Part shown: positions 47,843-60,707 of the stretch, piece after piece
Position numbering within the stretch: position 1 is the stretch's first letter
Layout of the letters: every line of letters starts with the position of its first letter
Assembly (NCBI GenBank): GCA_023374045.1
Contig: CM041780.1
Span: 30,932,337 to 30,996,336 of the forward strand
From: Limonium bicolor
Lineage: Eukaryota; Streptophyta; Magnoliopsida; Caryophyllales; Plumbaginaceae
Direction: 5' to 3'
DNA: 64,000 bases
The notes under the pieces: model-generated
Databases searched by the model: none
What the model saw: only the letters and a program-made list of their open reading frames with translations
What the model was told of the DNA's origin: nothing
Position numbers and translations under genes: made by a program

Positions 47843-49505
47843 AAATGTGGTATCAGAGTGACGCTCTGATGACTGGAAGTTACCGAGCTTAGGAATTACC
47901 GAGTTAGGAACTTTAGACTTTGGAAAAAGGGTTGAGTATTAGTGCAAGAGGTGTGTTAGTTAGGATTCCAGATGTATATTGGATATCTATAATACCTGAC
48001 CCGCCCTCCGCGCCCCTGGTTCTAAGATACCAGAAATGAACGCCAGAGAGAAGACAAGCTCTCTCTTACTCGGGAAAACCCGATCTGGCAATTACTTAGC
48101 ATTATACAATATGAGAAACACCTCGTTATGCAATAGTCTTTCAAGACTTAAAGGTCCTAATTGGAGCGCAACATTGGAACAGGCGCTACCAACGGAATCC
48201 TACCAATGAGAGAATAACAATTACCGGCAACTTGGGTCGACATGCTACGCAGTCGATATAACCCCACCATACCAGTAAGAAGGAAAGCACTACGAGTGCA
48301 ATGAGAGGACAAGAGAAGTGACAGAAACACCGGACAACAGTCCAAGGGAGCAATAACTGTGGGATAATACCGCGCAAGAACATAAGGACTACCTAAAAGT
48401 CAATTATGAAGCCGGTAACTCCGAACCTACAAAAAGGGGTTGCAAAGACCTAACTGCAATAGCCCAGACGACTACGAATGCATATTCAAGTCATACTCCA
48501 AGATAGGTCTACGACGTAGTGCCTAAGTAGAGTCAATACTCGGTAACCTCGACGAAGGTGTGGAAATGAGAGTGAGAACCATGGCGAAAGAAAAGAAAAA
48601 GGGTTCCCTCAGAAAGTGGAATACCCTGATAAGTAATTATACAATCAAAAGCAGTCAGGAAGCTGCCCAGATAATCAATTAACCAAAGCCAAAAAGGGCA
48701 GAGAAGGAGTCCCATGGACTACCACCTACATGGAGTTTAGGAGAATGTACCATTGCCGACGTACACAGTACCGATAGCCCATCTTGCATGGCGCACTTGC
48801 CTGGGCAAGTGCCGCCGCAATGAAGCTTTATAGGAAGCCGTGAAGACCAAATGGTAAAAAAACCACATATATAATACATATTAACACCGGATTATAAATC
48901 CTTAAGACTGAAGAGCGAAACAATGGAAGGGCCTGACGGCCTGACCATGACAACTAAATCAATACACCAGTCAGCATGAGCTAGACTTGGTCAGGAAACT
49001 AAACGGCGTGGGCACCAACAACAGACAACCGACACTACAAGTAAGAACATCAAACCAAAACCAAGCTTAACCTTGAATGGAAGAATCGAAGAGATTACTC
49101 AGCAATGTGAGAAGACCAGATGTAAGTAATAACCTACAAGGAAGGTATTACGACACACAATGAAGATGGAGGACATAACAACTTTCAATAAAAATGGGAT
49201 GAACTCCCAGGATAATACCATTAACAACACTCTTCATTGAAGATATTGATAAACCCAGAAACAGAATCAGAGAAAACAAATTTAAGCAATGACCTACCTA
49301 GGATCAAATACGTGCAATCACAAAGAGAGAACCTCAAAAGAACTACACCATAGAGTTGGTATAGTAGAGCAGAAAAAGACCTATAAACGATGGTTAATAT
49401 TGCTTGCCTAACTCATTAACACCCAAGTATGAATAGTCATTAACAGGTGGCATAGTCAACAAAAGTGGAACAAAGTATTGATATGGCAGCACATGATAGC
49501 CAGGA
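47843..49505 (+). mobile_element. Element A interior, first (truncated) copy
   Basis: Starts with the primer region and runs about 1.66 kb, with a GCACTTGC stem at 48793-48812 (loop CTGG), then jumps at GGATAA to LTR sequence. It is collinear with 50888-52551. Minus-strand short frames appear in both copies but match nothing I know. Confidence 0.82.
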
Positions 49506-52500
49506 TAACCTAGGAAGAGGTTTAAGTTGAAAAGAGAACCAAATTAGTTCTAAGACATAGGATACTAATACTAGTTCTAGTTACAGATCTAGATAGTCAG
49601 AGGCGTTTAGCGGATTAGGCGAACGGGGATTAAGAGCTAGCCAATCTCCGGTGTACGGTATGGGATTCTTGTAGCTTGTTTGATAACGGGGTCTACCTCG
49701 GTTTTTGTGCTATGTGTTATTGTGATACGACCAAACAAGATTGAGCATGAAACCGATCTACTGTATTGTTATTGTGTGTCCATTGCACACTAACACAAAT
49801 TGATTCAGAGCTTGTTCATTAACTATGTTTAATAAACAATTGTATAAGGTTATAAATATTCCCTGTTATTAGTTGGTTAATACCGAGAGAGGTTTAACTA
49901 ACAAATTGTCAATGAGACTTCAACTAACTGGAACTTGGGAGAAGAGGAATCCGGGACTGACTCCAGTCATGCATGTTCAGGTTAGGAGGTCGGCATCTGT
50001 ATCAGATCTGTCTTCCGCCTAGGGTCGATAAACTGACCCGACCATCTCGAGTGAACAGTTCGAGATGGGAGGCAAATTCAGGAGGCGCAGGAGGGTCAAG
50101 CCTACACCCCTCATAACTTAAGAAATAATGTTTATTAACCCAATGGAGCTAATAACTCATTGGCTAGGGTTACCATGACCCGACAAAAATAAACAGTTCA
50201 GTTAGAGAACAACCAGTTCTAATAAGAGAACGGTTGACACTTATAAGGTATGGTCAAACACGAGAACTAAACAATTCTCAGGCCTCAGGATTTAGGAATC
50301 TAACTTACTCATTAATGGGCGTCCCTTACGACGTTTGATTTTTTTAAGCTGTGAATGTTTCACATAAATGTGTTGTTTGTTATCGTACTTCTTATTATTA
50401 TTTGTATGAATAAAAAATTGCATGTATACGACAAAGTAGTCGTGTGTAACCCTACTAGCTTGTGGGCTGCACGTTTTCTATACTAGCAATATGCTGAGCC
50501 CCTTGGGGCCTGTGATTTAAACTTTGCAGGTAGGTACCAAATGAGGACTCAACCTGAGAGTGGGAGCGGGTAGAGTACTTCGGGTTGCTTTTACATTTGC
50601 TACACGAGTTGTGCATGTACTCTCGTTTAGTATGTTGATGAGATGTTAGTATGATGTATTAGGATATGAGATACTCGATATAAGTTGTGGTTTATGAATT
50701 GTAATGTTTTAGATGCTCAAGTAATTATCCGGTTAGTCAGACCGTGACTTGTAAGGGAATAGGCCTAGTTAGTCACATGGGTGACTAAAGGCGGTAACAC
50801 CAATTTAGTAGAACTTTTCCGCTGCGATGTTAATGAATGAGATGGACTTAGGGCGACGATCAATGTATGTGGAGATGGGGTATTACAAAATGTGGTATCA
50901 GAGTGACGCTCTGATGACTGGAAGTTACCGAGCTTAGGAATTACCGAGTTAGGAACTTTAGACTTTGGAAAAAGGGTTGAGTATTAGTGCGAGAGGTGCG
51001 TTAGTTAGGATTCCCGATGTATATTGGATATCTATAATACCTGACCCGCCCTCCGCGCCCCTGGTTCTAAGATACCAGAAATGAACGCCAGAGAGAAGAC
51101 AAGCTTTCTCTTACTCGGGAAAACCCGATCTGGCAATTACTTAGCATTATACAATATGAGAAACACCTTGTTATGCAATAGTCTTTCAAGACTTAAAGGT
51201 CCTAATTGGAGCGCAACATTGGAACAGGCGCTACCAACCGAATCCTACCAATGAGAGAATAACAATTACCGGTAACTTGGGTCGACATGCTACGCAGTCG
51301 ATATAACCCCACCATACCAGTAAGAAGGAAAGCACTACGAGTGCAATGAGAGGACAAGAGAAGTGACAGAAACACCGGACAACAGTCCAAGGGAGCAATA
51401 ACTGTGGGATAATACCGCGCAAGAGCATAAGGACTACCTAAAAGTCAATTATGAAGCCGGTAACTCCGAACCTACAAAAAGGGGTTGCAAAGACCTAACT
51501 GCAATAGCCCAGACGACTACGAATGCATATGCAAGTCATACTCCAAGATAGGTCTACGACGTAGTGCCTAAGCAGAGTCAATACTCGGTAACCTCGACGA
51601 AGGTGTGGAAATGAGAGTGAGAACCATGGCGAAAGAAAAGAAAAAGGGTTCCCTCAGAAAGTGGAATACCCTGATAAGTAATTATACAATCAAAAGCAGT
51701 CAGGAAGCTGCCCAGATAATCAATTAACCAAATCCAAAAAGGGCAAAGAAGGAGTCCCATGGACTACCACCTACATGGAGTTTAGGAGAATGTACCATTG
51801 CCGACGTACACAGTACCGATGGCCCATCTTGCATGGCGCACTTGCCTTGGCAAGAGCCGCCGGAAGGAAGCTTTATAGGAAGCCGTGAAGACCAAATGGT
51901 AAAAAAACCACATATATAATACATATTAACACCGGATTATAAATCCTTAAGACTGAAGAGCGAAACAATGGAAGGGCCTGACGGCCTGACCATGACAACT
52001 AAATCAATACACCAGCCAGCAGGGAGCTAGACTTGGTCAGGAAACTAAACGGCGTGGGCACCAACAACAGACAACCGACACTACAAGTAAGAACATCAAA
52101 CCAAAACTAAGCTTAACCTTGAATGGAAGAATCGAAGAGATTACTCAATAATGTGAGAAGACCAGATGTAAGTAATAACCTACAAGGAAGGTATTACGAC
52201 ACACAATGAAGATGGAGGACATAACAACTTTCAATAAAAATGGGATGAACTCCCAGGATAATACCATTAACAGCACTCTTCATTGAAGATATTGATAAAC
52301 CCAGAAACAGAATCAGAGAAAACAAATTTAACCAATGACCTACCTAGGATCAAATACATGCAATCACAAAGAGAGAACCTCAAAAGAACTACACCATAGA
52401 GTTGGTATAGTAGAGCAGAAAAAGACCTATAAACGATGGTTAATATTGCTTACCTAACTCATTAACACCCAAGTATGAATAGTCATTAACAGGTGGCATA

Positions 52501-52551
52501 GTCAACAAAAGTGGAACAAAGTATTGATATGGCAGCACATGATAGCCAGGA
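49506..52551 (+). repeat. 3.05-kb tandem duplication in element A (second copy)
   Basis: 49506-50887 repeats the last 1.38 kb of the A LTR and 50888-52551 repeats the first 1.66 kb of interior. The first copy is 24844-25441 plus 47062-49505. The junction CCAGGATAACCTAGG joins CCAGGATAA (interior) to TTAACCTAGG (LTR), sharing only TAA. The second copy lacks the B insertion. Confidence 0.9.
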
Positions 52552-54148
52552 TAAATATCCGACTTAGACACCGGAAGGTAGAGGCCTAATGAAGACGAAT
52601 CCTTAATTGCCAAAAGACGCAAGTCTATGAAAGCGAAAGTATCGTCACAGACACTAATTAACATCAGATTGCCTAAGTGAACTTCCACAACAGAAAGCGA
52701 GAAACAACAACTTATTGTGAAACCCAATAGTACATCCAATGATGTGACCCAACATTGACAGAGTTCAGAGAACTAGAGAATTACGTCGATAACCTACAGA
52801 TGATTAAGAATACAACAGTGAACCGAACACCGGCTCACACTTGAGACTAATCAAGCATTAAGGGCCTACGAGCCAAAGATGTTAAATACATCAGAGCTCG
52901 AGGCACAATAAAGCATAAAAGGCTTATCTAGGCCATGAATAAACTACAACTCGTACATACAAGTGGTTATGAAAAGCTATACTAAATTGAGGAAGAATTG
53001 CCAGTAAAGGGCACCAATGAGAATGTTGAGATAGTGCTATTGATAGGGGTAGAGAACGAACCATTCCTTTTAGGGTGGGGATACCTCTCCTTGTTGTGAG
53101 GCCATGAGTGGGAATAAACCCCTCAAAAAGGGCTTTCACTTCTTAGAGATTGAATACCCTCTATTGGAGAATGAGAACCGTAGACCTTGAAATTATCTTA
53201 GAACATTCCAGATACACATAAATAATATGGAAGGCTGCAGAGACAGACCTCATATCCAACACCCAGGATTTAAGAATCAGCAATCGTCAGAGATAAACAT
53301 TGTGAGTGCGCAGTATGGCATGTCAAGTGACCAACGCACAAAAGAGCTTGTGATTCAACGGATGACTTCTTCAGTAACCAGTTAAATTACGTGGTAAATA
53401 ACATCACAAAGGATGAAAGAATGTGAGAGAAATTTGCCTACTTACAAACCTGATATTGAAGCAGAACACCTTCATATTAAGAGATAACCATTTTACAACA
53501 CGATATGGCAACCGCCAAACACCGAAATTAGAGAACTTCTAGTGTGTGTACACCATGAAGGAGATTGAGAGTAAGACAAGACGTTGAAATAAAACGACCA
53601 AAGAATTGTGCCATCAATGAGCAATATAAGACAGCTAAAGCTACTTCGGTAGTGGAGGCCATGAGAATAATACCTGTTAGATAAATTAAGTTATGGTGCA
53701 CAGCAAAGCAACCACTATATATAGGCCATCAAATATTGACACGAAAGCAATCAGATTTATGAATTAGTACCCGAAGTAAGTAAGATGATGAAATGGGAGA
53801 CAGATTGTGCAGTAACGCTAGTAGCCTGGACCGTGTGATGAAAGATTTCACAGGAAGCACACTGTCCATTCCGTGAGGAACTGGAAGTGCATTCCTAGTG
53901 GATCGACATGATAAATAAGATAAGAGGCTCTAAGGAAAGAGACCTCAAATTACTAAGGGATCGAGTCAGTACTAAATACAGAGGGTATAATGCAACTAGG
54001 AACCCAGTTGATGGATATTCCTTGATTAGGTTCAAGAAGAACGACATGTGCGTTATAATGGATTGATGAAAGAGGAGATCGACAATAGAATACTTCACAA
54101 ATTAGCTATAACTAAGCGTGTGACAAACACTACGAGCATACTTAAATG

Positions 54149-54245
54149 AGATGTGGGACGACCACACTCCAAAGGAGCTTGTGGGCCTGATGGACTTATT
54201 TATAAGTTAGTCGGGTAAGTAGCAATGTATCAGTAAGGTACCCCA
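54149..54245 (+). other. Conserved block of about 100 bases (A copy)
   Basis: GTGGGACGACCACACTCC...GGAGCTTGTGGGCCTGA...GTAAGTAGCAATGTATCAGT...GGTACCCCA, the sense-strand match of the B and C blocks. It lies 3.3 kb after the primer site here, but about 1.3 kb in B and 2.4 kb in C. Confidence 0.65.
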
Positions 54246-55099
54246 TATATGTAAACGAGTAGTGTAAGGAACACGAGAAGTAGTCGCCTCCGTACGACAG
54301 TCAGAGATGTAAACTCACACCAGAGCAACAAGTTACCGTGAACAATGGAGGAGGAAGAACTCAGTTAAACCAATGAGATTAAAAGAGTCAAAGAACTCAT
54401 TCCATGAGGAAACAATTAAGAATTATGAAGTGCGAGAAGCACTAATTAGTAAGCATGAACAGTTCATATGTTCCAAGATTTTCAAGGAAACTGTGAAGAG
54501 CAATAAGCACTAAACAGTAAGTCCAGGTTACACAGGAATCTCAGACTGAGGGTCAGTTAGTAGAAAACAATTTAGACGCTGAAAGACGTAATAACAACAT
54601 GAACATCAGATCTCCAGAGAACTGGATAGACAAGCTATAACTCATAAAGACCGTGTATAGATAAAGATACCACGCGTCCATTAAGAGACCTTTATTCCTA
54701 AATTATAAGGATACAAAGGAACTGTAAAACTTATTGAAGAGGATAGGAAGGGCAAACTAAGCCCAAGATTATCAGAGTCGCGCAGCAGAAGCTTGTGGAC
54801 CGTATCTTAAAGGTTTGATAAACCTAACAAAAGTGAAGAAGGAAGTATGTGTCTCACATCTTCAAGTCGAATAAATATACGTCTTATCTACCCAATACTT
54901 TGGTAGCCTTAGAGACTACACTGGAACACAGTTGTACGATTGGTATAAACACCAATAAGAATCCTTGATACAGAGACTAAGCCATTACCATGGTGAAGAT
55001 CCTCTGACCCAATCATAATGTGAGATAGACTACATGGAACCTAGAATGCTCCATGACACAAAAACATCTTGAACCTATGTTCAAGGATGATATAATGTT

Positions 55100-55134
55100 G
55101 ATTACGTAGGCGTAATCTATTTTAAGGGGGGTAG
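55100..55134 (+). other. Internal polypurine module (A)
   Basis: Arms GATTACG and CGTAATC around TAGG, then TTTAAGGGGGGTAG. It lies 1.0 kb upstream of the terminal tract. Confidence 0.78.
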
Positions 55135-56118
55135 TGCGTACAATCGCTTAGCCTATATTTCACGTATTGAGTACGTAACCTACAGTGTGCATAGCACAAT
55201 ACAATTAGTTGTGATGTTTAGTACGTATGTTATATAAACACATGTATTCATTCTAATGTGGTTGTGGTTATTACGCACAATTAAATGTGAATACCAGATG
55301 TATTAGAAGATGACCTCATTAACTTCGGTGCGAGAATTCAGGAAAAGAGGAGTAGAAACTCCAGGGGAATTAAAATCCCTATTATATGTATTGATATGAG
55401 ATCAAATATGGTAATGTTATGAGGTATGAATTGATATGAGGCCAAATATGGTAATGTTATGAGGTATGAATCGGTATGAGACCGATGTAGCTGTAGGAAT
55501 TAAATTCTCTTAGTAATTGCTGAGAGGTGGATTAAGAATGACTGATGGATTGAGTTCCATAATTTGGAGATGTATTGATTTATGATTATGATTAGAAGGA
55601 CTAAAAGATATAAAATGCTACATGACTAATTATTTGATTGTTTGAAGTTGACGTGGGAGGTAGAACTTGAGCTTGGCCAGATCAAGGAAAACTGAACACA
55701 AATTGCGGTGAAAGGATAGTTCAACACTGATGCTGATCACATCAGGGTCGGATAATTCCTGAAACTCCCTACAAGTGGTCACAATTAACCACGTTAAGAG
55801 TAGACACAGTAGCATAAAGTGGAATTAGAGTTGACATGTTTTTTTCTGAATTTGCTCGCTCATGAACTTGAGGACTGAAAACCTTGTCTCCGACCGGTTA
55901 CATGAGGAGTATACAAAAAGAATATACAAAGAGTATTTTGATTACTAAACATGCAAAAGACATGTTGTGTGATAAGTGTGCTAAATATATATATATATGG
56001 CAGACCTTATGATCGGAATGCCTTACAGATATTGAGTGATCTATACTGATCTTTTAGTGTGAAGTTACCTGTGTGTTCTAAGAGATATAGATACATAGGA
56101 ACTTCGGGGATAAAGTTC

Positions 56119-56134
56119 TTTTAAGGGGGGTAGA
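56119..56134 (+). other. Terminal polypurine tract (A)
   Basis: TTTTAAGGGGGGTAGA directly before the 3' LTR; preceded by GAACTTC...AAAGTTC, a weaker form of the B hairpin. Confidence 0.85.
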
Positions 56135-56135
56135 T

Positions 56136-59100
56136 TGAAATACCCCAAACCCTAATATATTACTGAACCATCTAATTAGGATATACTAAGGCTAGAACGT
56201 GCCTTAGAAACATTAGAATCAGAGTTAAACAACAATTTACACCAAAACATGCTTTAGGAACAATTAGAGCAAAAAGGTGTTTTAAAGAGTATAAATAAAT
56301 TAGGGAACTACCAATAAATTCCCAAGAGATTTCAAATATGAAATACCTCTAAGATTAGTAATGCACATTAAGCGAAATTAGCGTTTAAATCGGAAACGCA
56401 CCTTAGAGCACAAAAATGTGCTTTAAAGGAAAATGTGCTTTAAAGAAAAATGTGCTTTAAGCATGTATACAAGGAACTAAAAGGCTAATGAGCCTAAATA
56501 CCAATAAGGAATAAAGGAACAACAATTAAATGGTCATAGGAGCCATAGCGTATACACATAAATTAAGTATACAAGTCCACACAAAAACCGGTACTAAACT
56601 GACGAAAGTCAAGGAGAAACCACTAAACGACTTGGTTTAAATTGGAATTAGCAGCATGCTATTTCATGAACAAAGTTTCTAAAGTTTGTAAACATATTAA
56701 GGAAACATTTAACTAGCCAAACCAAATTGCATAATCAATGTGAACCCAGAAGCACATAAAATGGTGATTTAAGGCATTTTTGGCTATGTAACATACCTAA
56801 CACATGGTATAAGTCCTTATGAACGAGTTTAATGTATCAAATATTACATAAACACATTAAAGAAACAAAAAAATTCAGGTCAAACAAGGACCTAGGCTGC
56901 CAACATGAGGGGGGACTCACCAAGGAAAAAATGCTTTTAAATGTACTATTCAACAACCAAGACTTATTGGATTGCCATATCATCTTGTCCCCTTAGTGAA
57001 TCATTAATGAGACTCTTACCTGTCAAATGAGAGCTCCCAAATTCGTAGCCCATCCTCTCTTTGAAGAAACAACACAAAAAAACTCCATGTTCTTAGATTT
57101 AAGCCTTAAAGAACACCTTGTCTTGTAGAAATTAACTTTCTCGTCCTAGCTCCAAATCACAAGCTTGATAGCTCGTTGGAATCCTCTTCAAGAGCTTTCA
57201 ACCATAGCTCATGAGCCCCAAGATTCTCAGGAAAACCACAAGAAGTGCCTTTGATTCTCGAGGTAAAACATTGCCTTCTTGAAAACTTCTTGTTCTTTGG
57301 TTTTTGTTACAGCCGATTGGCATGGGATACTAACCCATCTTATTCTTCATCTTTGTATAATTTTGGAGCCAATTTCTCTAGCAAATTGCTGTCAAAATTT
57401 CTAAGGAAATCAAGCTTAAATATTAAGCTAATGGTTAATATACAAGGTAAATCCTACAACTACCTATTTCAAGGTTCTAATTGTTGATCTATATATGATC
57501 TAACATATTGTTCATCTTATTATTTATTGCCGAAATTTTGGTGATTAATATTCAGTTTTTAGCTTATTAAAAGTTAATGTTTATAAATCTAAGGATAGAT
57601 TTATACTCCTTATGATATAAGCTTCAATATAAGCTATCATAATATACAAGAAAAATTCATAAACTACGGTTTATATTATGGCCGAAAATTAAGGGTATTA
57701 ATTGAGTTAGAAAAAATATCTAACTTAGTTAAATTAAAGGAATTAGTATAATTAAGAGTAATATGTAAAATTTGAGAAGTTTTGGTTACATAATATCAAG
57801 GCCGAAAATATATATGAGTTAATATGAATTTTTGAGAGTTTAGATGATGAGGAAATAATTGTATATTTAAGTTTACAATTTATAAAGAGTTTATAAGTGT
57901 TATAAGGAATTTATAAGGTTTTTGGTATATTAAAGTTAATAAAAGATAGTATATGTATACTACAACATTAGATAATTAAATCTGGTGGTTTAGAGATGTT
58001 TAAAATGATTTTTGATGTTCAAAAATCTGTAGGAAAATTAGTTACGAAAATTAGAAATTAATTGGAGTTAAATTGGTTAATAAATGAGTTAGGATAAAAG
58101 AAAAGACCACAAGGGTAAAATGGTAATTTCCCTGGTCAAACTGGTCAAACTGGTCAATGTTTGTAAAATGTTTAGAGGAGCTAGAATAAAATTTGTAGCA
58201 ATAGATTAGATATTAAAAGTATAAAGGAATAAAAAGTTAAGTTAAATTAACTTTAGGGGTGTTATTGTAAATAATGGAAAGTTAGGGGGTTTGACCATAA
58301 AAGACTGGTCAAACTTGGGTATATTTTGGTAATTGACCAAAAGTATTAAAGAAATTAATTAAGTAAGACTTTGGAAGGAATTAGAAATAACAAATAACAA
58401 GTTTAGAACTTATTAAGAGTAAAATGGAGATTAAGAGAAAACTATGGGTAAGTAATATAAATAACACATTTTTATGTGTTTAAGGAGGTTAAGGAAATTA
58501 AATAAAGAATTTAGAAACAAGTTGTAAAAGAAACTGAGTTAAGACGGGTTTAAACGAGACCCGTATATAAATTAAGGTATACGAGGGGTATACCCGTAAT
58601 TTAATAAGTATAGGAGAAATCAATACTTAAAGTATTTTAATGAAAATACAGGTTATATTGGAAAAAGAAATAAATACGTATGATATGGAGTATCATACGG
58701 GCGTATACGAAAAATTTTAGTGTACATGAATAGTACTCGTATACGTGAATAGTATACGTATACATGAATAGTAAATACGTATACATGAATAGTAAATACG
58801 TATACATGAATAGTGAATACATATACATGAATAGTAACTACATATATATGAATAGTCAAATATGAGACGTATACGTGAATTGTAAAATATGTATATGTGA
58901 ATAGTGAAATACGGTGATTTGTAAAATACGAGGTCGTATAAATGAATAGTAGAATACGAGACCGTATAATTGAATAGTGAAATACGGATGAATAGTGAAA
59001 ACTACAAAAATCTAATACAAGGTCCGTATGAGTCTAAAGTTGCTAACTATGCAACTAAATAACTGCTAACGACGTTAGTATGTTAATGGAACAGAATTGA

Positions 59101-60535
59101 GATTAAAACGCTCCTAAATGAACAAACCCGTTTAACGGTATACTATAATACCCGGGTTAACCTAGGAAGAGGTTTAAGTTGAAATAAGAACCAAATTAGT
59201 TCTAAGACATAGGATACTAATACTAGTTCTAGTTACAGATCTAGATACTCAGAAGCGTTTAGCGGATTAGGCGAACTGGGGATTAAGAGCTAGCCAATCT
59301 CCGGTGTACGGTATGGGATTCTTGTAGCTTGTTTGCTAACGGGTCTACCTCGGTTTTGTGCTATGTGTTATGTGATACGACCAAACAAGATTAGCATGAA
59401 ACCGATCTACTGTATTGTTATTGTGTGTCCATTGCACACTAACACAAATTGATTTAGAGCTTGTTCATTAACTTTGTTTAATAAACAATTGTATAAGGTT
59501 ATAAATATTCCCTATTATTAGTTGGTTAATACCGAGAGAGGTTTAACTAACAAATTGTCAATGAGACTTCAGCTAACTGGAACTTGGGAGAAGAGGAATC
59601 CGGGACTGACTCCGGTCATGCATGTTTAGGTTAGGAGGTCGGCATCTGTATCAGATCTGTCTTCCGCCTAGGGTCGACAAACTGACCCGACCATCTTGAG
59701 TGAACAGTTCGATATGGGAGGCAAATTCAGGAGGCGCAGGAGGGTCAAGCCTACACCCCTCATAACTTAAGAAATAATGTTTATTAACCCAATGGAGCTA
59801 ATAACTCTTTGGCTAGGGTTACCATGACCCGACAAAAAAAACAGTTCAGTTAGAGAACAACCAGTTCTAATAAGAGAACGGTTGACACTTATAAGGTATG
59901 GTCAAACACGAGAACTAAACAATTCTCAGGCCTCAGGATTTAGGAATCTAACTTACTCATTAATGGGCGTCCATTACGACGTTTGATTTATTTAAGCTGT
60001 GAATGTTTCACATAAATGTGTTGTTTGTTATCGTACTTCTTATTATTATTTGTATGAATAAACAATTGCATGTATACGACAAAGTAGTCGTGTGTAACCC
60101 TACTAGCTTGTGGGCTGCACGTTTTCTATACTAGCAATATGCTGAGCCCCTTGGGGCCTGTGATTTAAACTTTGCAGGTAGGTACCAGATGAGGACTCAA
60201 CCTGAGAGTGGGAGCGGGTAGAGCACTTCGGGTTGCTTTTACATTTGCTACACGAGTTGTGCATGCACTCTCGTTTAGTATATTGATGAGATATTAGTAT
60301 GATGTATTAGGATATGAGATACTCGGTATAAGTTGTGGTTTATGAATTGTAATGTTTTAGATGCTCAAGTAATTATCCGGTTAGTCAGACCGTGACTTGT
60401 AAGGGAATAGGCCTAGTTAGTCACGTGGGTGACTAACGGCGGTAACACCAATTTAGTAGAACTTTTCCGCTGCGATGTTAATGAACGAGATGGACTTAGG
60501 GCGACGATCAATGTATTTGGAGATGGGGTATTACA
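56136..60535 (+). repeat. Element A 3' LTR
   Basis: TGAAATACCCC to GGGGTATTACA, 4400 bp, uninterrupted. U3 TGTGCTTTAA cluster at 56401-56460; ATGAATAGTA tandem tract at 58715-59000, longer than in the 5' LTR, which accounts for most of the length difference; LTR-end stem at 60416-60437. No gene. Confidence 0.94.
58715..59000. repeat. ATGAATAGTA-type tandem repeats (A, 3' LTR)
   Basis: Expanded relative to 24500-24690, with extra TACGTATACATGAATAGTAA units and an added segment with ACGAGGTCGTATAAATGAAT and ACGAGACCGTATAATTGAAT phrases. Confidence 0.85.
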
Positions 60536-60707
60536 AAAAGTGGTATCAGAGCGACGCTCTGATGACTGGAAGTTACCGAGCTTAGGAATTACCGAGTTAG
60601 GAACTTTAGACTTTGGGAAAAGGGTTGAGTATTAGTGCGAGAGGTGCGTTAGTTAGGATTCCCGATGTATATCGGATATCTATAATACCTGACCCGCCCT
60701 CCGCGCC
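60536..60707 (+). mobile_element. Start of a further A interior with intact primer site, cut by hAT
   Basis: TGGTATCAGAGC at 60541-60552 in a perfect stem (arms ATCAGAGCG and CGCTCTGAT, 60545-60563). The sequence then follows the other A interiors up to CCTCCGCGCCC, where those continue CTGGTTCTAAG and this one enters the hAT terminus. Confidence 0.88.

Larger units (their letters stand above)
50888..56135 (+). mobile_element. Element A interior, main copy, non-coding
   Basis: From the left: the primer site (50893-50904, TGGTATCAGAGT), a GCACTTGC stem with one damaged arm (51837-51856), a conserved block (54149-54245), an internal polypurine module (55100-55134), the conserved inter-polypurine block (55630-55790) and the terminal polypurine tract (56119-56134). 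No gag, protease, RT or integrase motif is seen in the plus frames, and the short minus frames have no recognisable content. Confidence 0.85.
21894..60707 (+). mobile_element. Element A: non-autonomous LTR retrotransposon, rearranged and nested
   Basis: Plus orientation. Its parts are: 5' LTR (21894-25441 plus 47062-47842, split by array B), a first interior piece (47843-49505), a duplicated LTR piece (49506-50887), the main interior (50888-56135), the 3' LTR (56136-60535), and the start of a further interior with primer site (60536-60707) cut by hAT. Two 5' LTR-interior junctions and a primer site after the 3' LTR show that unequal recombination has made a partial tandem array. No gag-pol is recognisable in the interiors. 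It is inserted in the D LTR. Confidence 0.88.

Noticed and set aside
48157..51924. Minus-strand frames such as the pairs at 48157-48383 and 51202-51428
   Set aside because: Antisense to element A and present twice only through the 3.05-kb duplication; no family features.
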